The notes under the pieces are model-generated. The model saw only the letters and a program-made list of their open reading frames with translations. It was not told where the DNA came from and did not search any database. Shown piece by piece: positions 38,079 to 40,600 of a stretch of DNA of 40,600 nucleotides; the first letter of the stretch is position 1, and every line of letters starts with the position of its first letter. A program made the translations under genes and the position numbers. Source of the DNA: Ruminococcus sp. (GTDB lineage Bacteria > Bacillota > Clostridia > Oscillospirales > Ruminococcaceae); NCBI GenBank assembly GCA_017470535.1, contig JAFUYP010000055.1, positions 1 through 40,600 on the forward strand, written 5' to 3'.

Positions 38079-38107
38079 GTCCGCCAAAGGCGGACACCTT
38101 AACTGTT
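38079..38107 (-). repeat. Small hairpin-plus-tag repeat, copy B
   Basis: A 7-bp stem GTCCGCC / GGCGGAC with a 3-nt loop (38079-38095), directly joined to ACCTTAACTGTT (38096-38107). The tag is identical to copy A at 14994-15005; the hairpin arms differ but still pair. Confidence 0.5.
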
Positions 38108-38137
38108 ACCTGTTATCAGTTGCCTGCTATCAAGCTC

Positions 38138-38163
38138 CAAGCCCGGAGAAGACCCCGGGCTTG
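38138..38163. terminator. Stem-loop after ilvB
   Basis: 9-bp stem CAAGCCCGG / CCGGGCTTG (38138-38146 with 38155-38163), 8-nt loop. Just downstream of the ilvB stop, but without a T-run on the minus strand, so termination may be partial and mrp co-transcribed. Confidence 0.6.
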
Positions 38164-38170
38164 TGTAGTT

Positions 38171-39859
38171 TTATTTGCTAAGATCAATATCCATTATCGG
38201 CTCATTCACATCAGCACCGGCAGGCACCATGGGAAGAACATTTATATCCTTGTTGATAACAACATCTATAAGACAAGGTCTGCCGTAGCTGAGTGCCTTT
38301 TCAAGCCCTGCCTTTATCTCGCTTTTCTTTGTTATCCTGACACCCTCTATGCCGAACGCCTCTGCGAGCTTCATAAGATCGGTGCCACGCTCAATGTCCG
38401 TCTGTGAGAAACGCTTTCCGTAGAATAACCTCTGCCACTGCCTTACCATGCCCAGCACATCATTTTCAAATACCAGTTCTATCACCGGGATGTTATGCTT
38501 TGCAAGAGTTGACAGCTCGTTTAAGTTCATAAAGAAGCTGCCGTCGCCTGCAATGTTTATAACTGTTTCATCGGGGTTGCCGATCTTCGAGCCGATCGCA
38601 GCACCAAGACCGTAGCCCATAGTGCCAAGACCACCCGACGATGCAAAGTGACGCTGCTTTCTGAAATTATAATACTGTGCCGCCCACATCTGATGCTGAC
38701 CCACCTCGGTGGTAAGTATCGCCGAGCCGTCAGTGAGCCTGTCAAGCTCTTCCAAAACGTCCTGCGGCAGTACCTCGTCATCACTTTCGATAGGTACCAT
38801 TTTAAGAGCATATTTCTTCTTCCACTCCATTACCTCATCGAGCCACTCCTTGTGTTCAAGCTGCGGGAGCTTTTCGTTCATTCTTGCAAGTATGTACTCT
38901 ATGTCGCCGGCAACAAAGTAATTTACATCAATGTTTTTTCCTATCTCAGCCGGGTCTATGTCTATGTGAACTATCTTCGTGTCGTTTGCAAATGTTTTCG
39001 GGTTGCAGATAACTCTGTCGGAGAACCTTGACCCTAAAACTATCATGACATCGCACTTGTTGAGTGCCATGGCAGATGCTTTGGTGCCGTGCATACCGAG
39101 CATACCTAAGTATTCGTCCCTTGTGTTGTCAAATGCACACTGCCCCATGAGCGAGAGCGATACGGGCGCATTCACCTTTGTCACGAACTCGTCCATTTCC
39201 TCGACTGCATTGCAGGATACCACGCCGCCGCCTGCGTAGATGTAGGGGCGCTTTGCATTCATTATAACTTCAAGCGCTCTGTCTATCTGCTCGTTTATGT
39301 CGTCAGGGTTGTGGTTTACTATCTTTTTCGGGGTCTGCGGCTCGTATTCTGTCTTGGCGATAGTTATGTCCTTGGGTATATCTATCAGCACCGGACCCTT
39401 TCTTCCCTCGTTTGCGATACGGAAGGCATCTCTTATCGTGTCAGCGAGCTTTGTTATGTCCTTGACGATGTAGTTGTGCTTAACGATCGGCATGGTGATG
39501 CCGCAGATGTCAACCTCCTGAAAGCTGTCAAGACCGAGCAGACTTGTAGGCACATTGCCCGTTATAGCGATAAGCGGAATGGAATCCATGTATGCCGTAG
39601 CTATACCCGTAACAAGGTTAGTCGCCCCCGGACCGGAAGTCGCAAATACAACGCCCGTCCTTCCGGTAGTTCTCGAATACCCGTCAGCCGCATGGCAGGC
39701 AGCCTGCTCGTGAGCGGTGATGACATGGCGTATCCTGTCAGAATACATATAAAGTGAATCGTAAATATTGAGCACTGCACCGCCCGGATAGCCGAAAACA
39801 GTATCGACACCCTGTTCAAGCAGACACTCGATGATTATATCAGAACCTGTTTTTAACAT
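38171..39859 (-). CDS. ilvB: Acetolactate synthase large subunit
   Basis: 562 residues, typical length. ThDP-enzyme fold: catalytic E51 in TAHEQAACHAADGYSR, SGPGATNLVTGIATAY, the FAD/central domain (RPYIYAGGGV), and the ThDP motif beginning GDGSFFMN (about 433-460). It condenses two pyruvates to acetolactate, or pyruvate with 2-oxobutyrate, the first common step of valine, leucine and isoleucine synthesis. The regulatory small subunit (ilvN/ilvH) is not adjacent in the window. Start ATG 39859 follows GGAGGT. It has a consensus promoter overlapped by repeated TTGTCAA motifs. Confidence 0.95.
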   Translation of the reverse strand: MLKTGSDIIIECLLEQGVDTVFGYPGGAVLNIYDSLYMYSDRIRHVITAHEQAACHAADGYSRTTGRTGVVFATSGPGATNLVTGIATAYMDSIPLIAITGNVPTSLLGLDSFQEVDICGITMPIVKHNYIVKDITKLADTIRDAFRIANEGRKGPVLIDIPKDITIAKTEYEPQTPKKIVNHNPDDINEQIDRALEVIMNAKRPYIYAGGGVVSCNAVEEMDEFVTKVNAPVSLSLMGQCAFDNTRDEYLGMLGMHGTKASAMALNKCDVMIVLGSRFSDRVICNPKTFANDTKIVHIDIDPAEIGKNIDVNYFVAGDIEYILARMNEKLPQLEHKEWLDEVMEWKKKYALKMVPIESDDEVLPQDVLEELDRLTDGSAILTTEVGQHQMWAAQYYNFRKQRHFASSGGLGTMGYGLGAAIGSKIGNPDETVINIAGDGSFFMNLNELSTLAKHNIPVIELVFENDVLGMVRQWQRLFYGKRFSQTDIERGTDLMKLAEAFGIEGVRITKKSEIKAGLEKALSYGRPCLIDVVINKDINVLPMVPAGADVNEPIMDIDLSK

Positions 39860-39896
39860 AAAATAAGACCTCCAAAATTATTAATATCAATTTATA

Positions 39897-39946
39897 ATTA
39901 TACTATATATAATAGAAATTGTCAAGGCTTGTCAACTTGTTGACAA
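39897..39946 (-). promoter_or_regulatory. ilvB promoter with TTGTCAA operator-like repeats
   Basis: TTGACA (39920-39925), 17 bp, TATAAT (39897-39902) on the minus strand. On the plus strand TTGTCAA occurs at 39919 and 39929, and its complement TTGACAA at 39940, making a direct repeat and a palindrome over and upstream of the -35. A repressor or activator site is likely; alternatively these are reiterated -35 hexamers. Confidence 0.72.
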
Positions 39947-40003
39947 TAGCACCTGTGCCATTATATATGGGCACTTTCTGATCCTCCGGATGCTGCTGAA
40001 GAG

Positions 40004-40600
40004 TCACTCGCTCCAGAGGAGCTTTATGTTCGGAAGGGTCAGTTTCATAACATCCTGTATCTCGTAGGCGACTCCGTTATCTTTCAACTCCTGCAAAAAG
40101 CTGTTTACATAGACAGGATCGGAAAAAGGCTGGATAATATCAAAGATGAACCTCCCGTTCACAGCAGAGATCTCAATGATTATACCCCTGTCAGGGCATC
40201 GTGTCCATGTTCTGAAATCGCGGATATACTTCTCCGCATCGCCGAATCCGGCCTTACCGACATAGCTTATCACAGCTGTCATGTTCCTGTTCAGCATTTC
40301 ATCGGCAGCAGACATTGCATCAAGGCGCTGCTGATCTGTCTCCATATTTTCCAGCATCTCTATGATCGAGACAGCAGCCTTCGCCCCGGAAAGTATCGCT
40401 TCGTCGCCGGCCTGTTCAAAAACCCTCCTGCGGAATTCCTGCACCTGCCGGTCTATGGGGAGGTTCCGCAATCCATCATCGTATTCCAGCATTGAAAATC
40501 CCACAAGGCTTTGGTGCGCTGCGGGAGCCCTGAAGGCTTTTCTCTGATTTACACACAGGATGTTCCTGATCGGAGCATCTGCATCCGGATTTATTTTTGC
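40004..40600 (-). CDS. C-terminal part of an acyltransferase/condensation-like protein (5' end outside the window)
   Basis: The frame is open from the window edge to the stop, giving 198 residues with no need for the internal GTG at 40504. The upstream part reads NPDADAPIRNILCVNQRKAFRAPA without a ribosome site before any candidate start, so the gene is truncated by the window. The C-terminal half (MTAVISYVGKAGFGDAEKYI, IIIEISAVNGRFIFDIIQPFSD, FLQELKDNGVAYEI) resembles the end of condensation-domain-like or alcohol-acetyltransferase-like proteins of the CoA-dependent acyltransferase fold; the HHxxxD catalytic motif would be upstream and cannot be checked. No signal peptide or membrane segment in this part. 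Divergence from ilvB is not seen; both are on the minus strand. Confidence 0.5.
   Translation of the reverse strand, partial: AKINPDADAPIRNILCVNQRKAFRAPAAHQSLVGFSMLEYDDGLRNLPIDRQVQEFRRRVFEQAGDEAILSGAKAAVSIIEMLENMETDQQRLDAMSAADEMLNRNMTAVISYVGKAGFGDAEKYIRDFRTWTRCPDRGIIIEISAVNGRFIFDIIQPFSDPVYVNSFLQELKDNGVAYEIQDVMKLTLPNIKLLWSE

Overview
The window looks like chromosome from a Gram-positive, Clostridia-type anaerobe, most probably a Ruminococcus-like member of the Oscillospiraceae. The evidence is textbook sigma-A promoters (TTGACA, 17 bp, TATAAT), strong GGAGG-type ribosome sites, no outer-membrane genes, large secreted CotH/Fn3/Ig-like proteins, a GH3 enzyme, sporulation/germination-type proteins (YpeB, SleB-like, SpoIID-like), a sortase, and an HU gene followed by a Lys/Ala-rich histone-H1-like gene. 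Species is not resolved. I saw no tRNA, rRNA, transposase, phage gene or CRISPR array.

Layout. 1-2424 (minus): a PurF-like protein without the glutaminase cysteine, a membrane protein of unknown function, and the 5' end of glycogen phosphorylase. 2627-6211 (minus): a secreted CotH protein. 6530-9271 (plus): a cytoplasmic GH3 enzyme with an inserted trefoil-like domain. 9309-12796 (minus): NAD synthase followed by a secreted SGNH hydrolase. 13060-13470 (plus): an RsbW-like ATPase. 13511-16677 (minus): a membrane protein, an OmpR-type response regulator and a histidine kinase. 17141-20702 (plus): VTC-domain protein, DUF4956 membrane protein and a Cthe_2159-type beta-helical lipoprotein. 20993-22327 (minus): YpeB. 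22492-24853 (plus): cysteine desulfurase and ThiI. 25192-33950 (plus): CinA-like, sortase, SleB-like, SpoIID-like, zinc-ribbon protein, Maf, a small protein, HU, the H1-like protein, a DUF3592-like protein and an SH3 protein. 34032-36869 (minus): ABC-2 permease, ATPase and GT2. 37249-39859 (minus): acetolactate synthase and an Mrp-type Fe-S ATPase. The right edge holds the C-terminal part of an acyltransferase-like protein.

Two things stand out. First, three copies of an undescribed interspersed element with a 172-bp core (16838-17011, 20699-20878 inverted, 37045-37218). They have long terminal inverted repeats, and base changes in one arm are matched in the other, so a folded form appears to be conserved. 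Second, the VTC-DUF4956-lipoprotein operon is preceded by four tandem 11-bp boxes ending just before a -10 box. A second -10 box 272 bp upstream has the same box-to--10 distance, and element copy 1 sits between the two. OmpR-family regulators bind 11-bp-phased direct repeats, and one is encoded next door. The working model is a two-component-controlled envelope polymer or polyphosphate system made of TTM-fold enzyme, membrane partner and surface lipoprotein, perhaps with the CotH kinase at 2627-6211. This is inference and has not been demonstrated.
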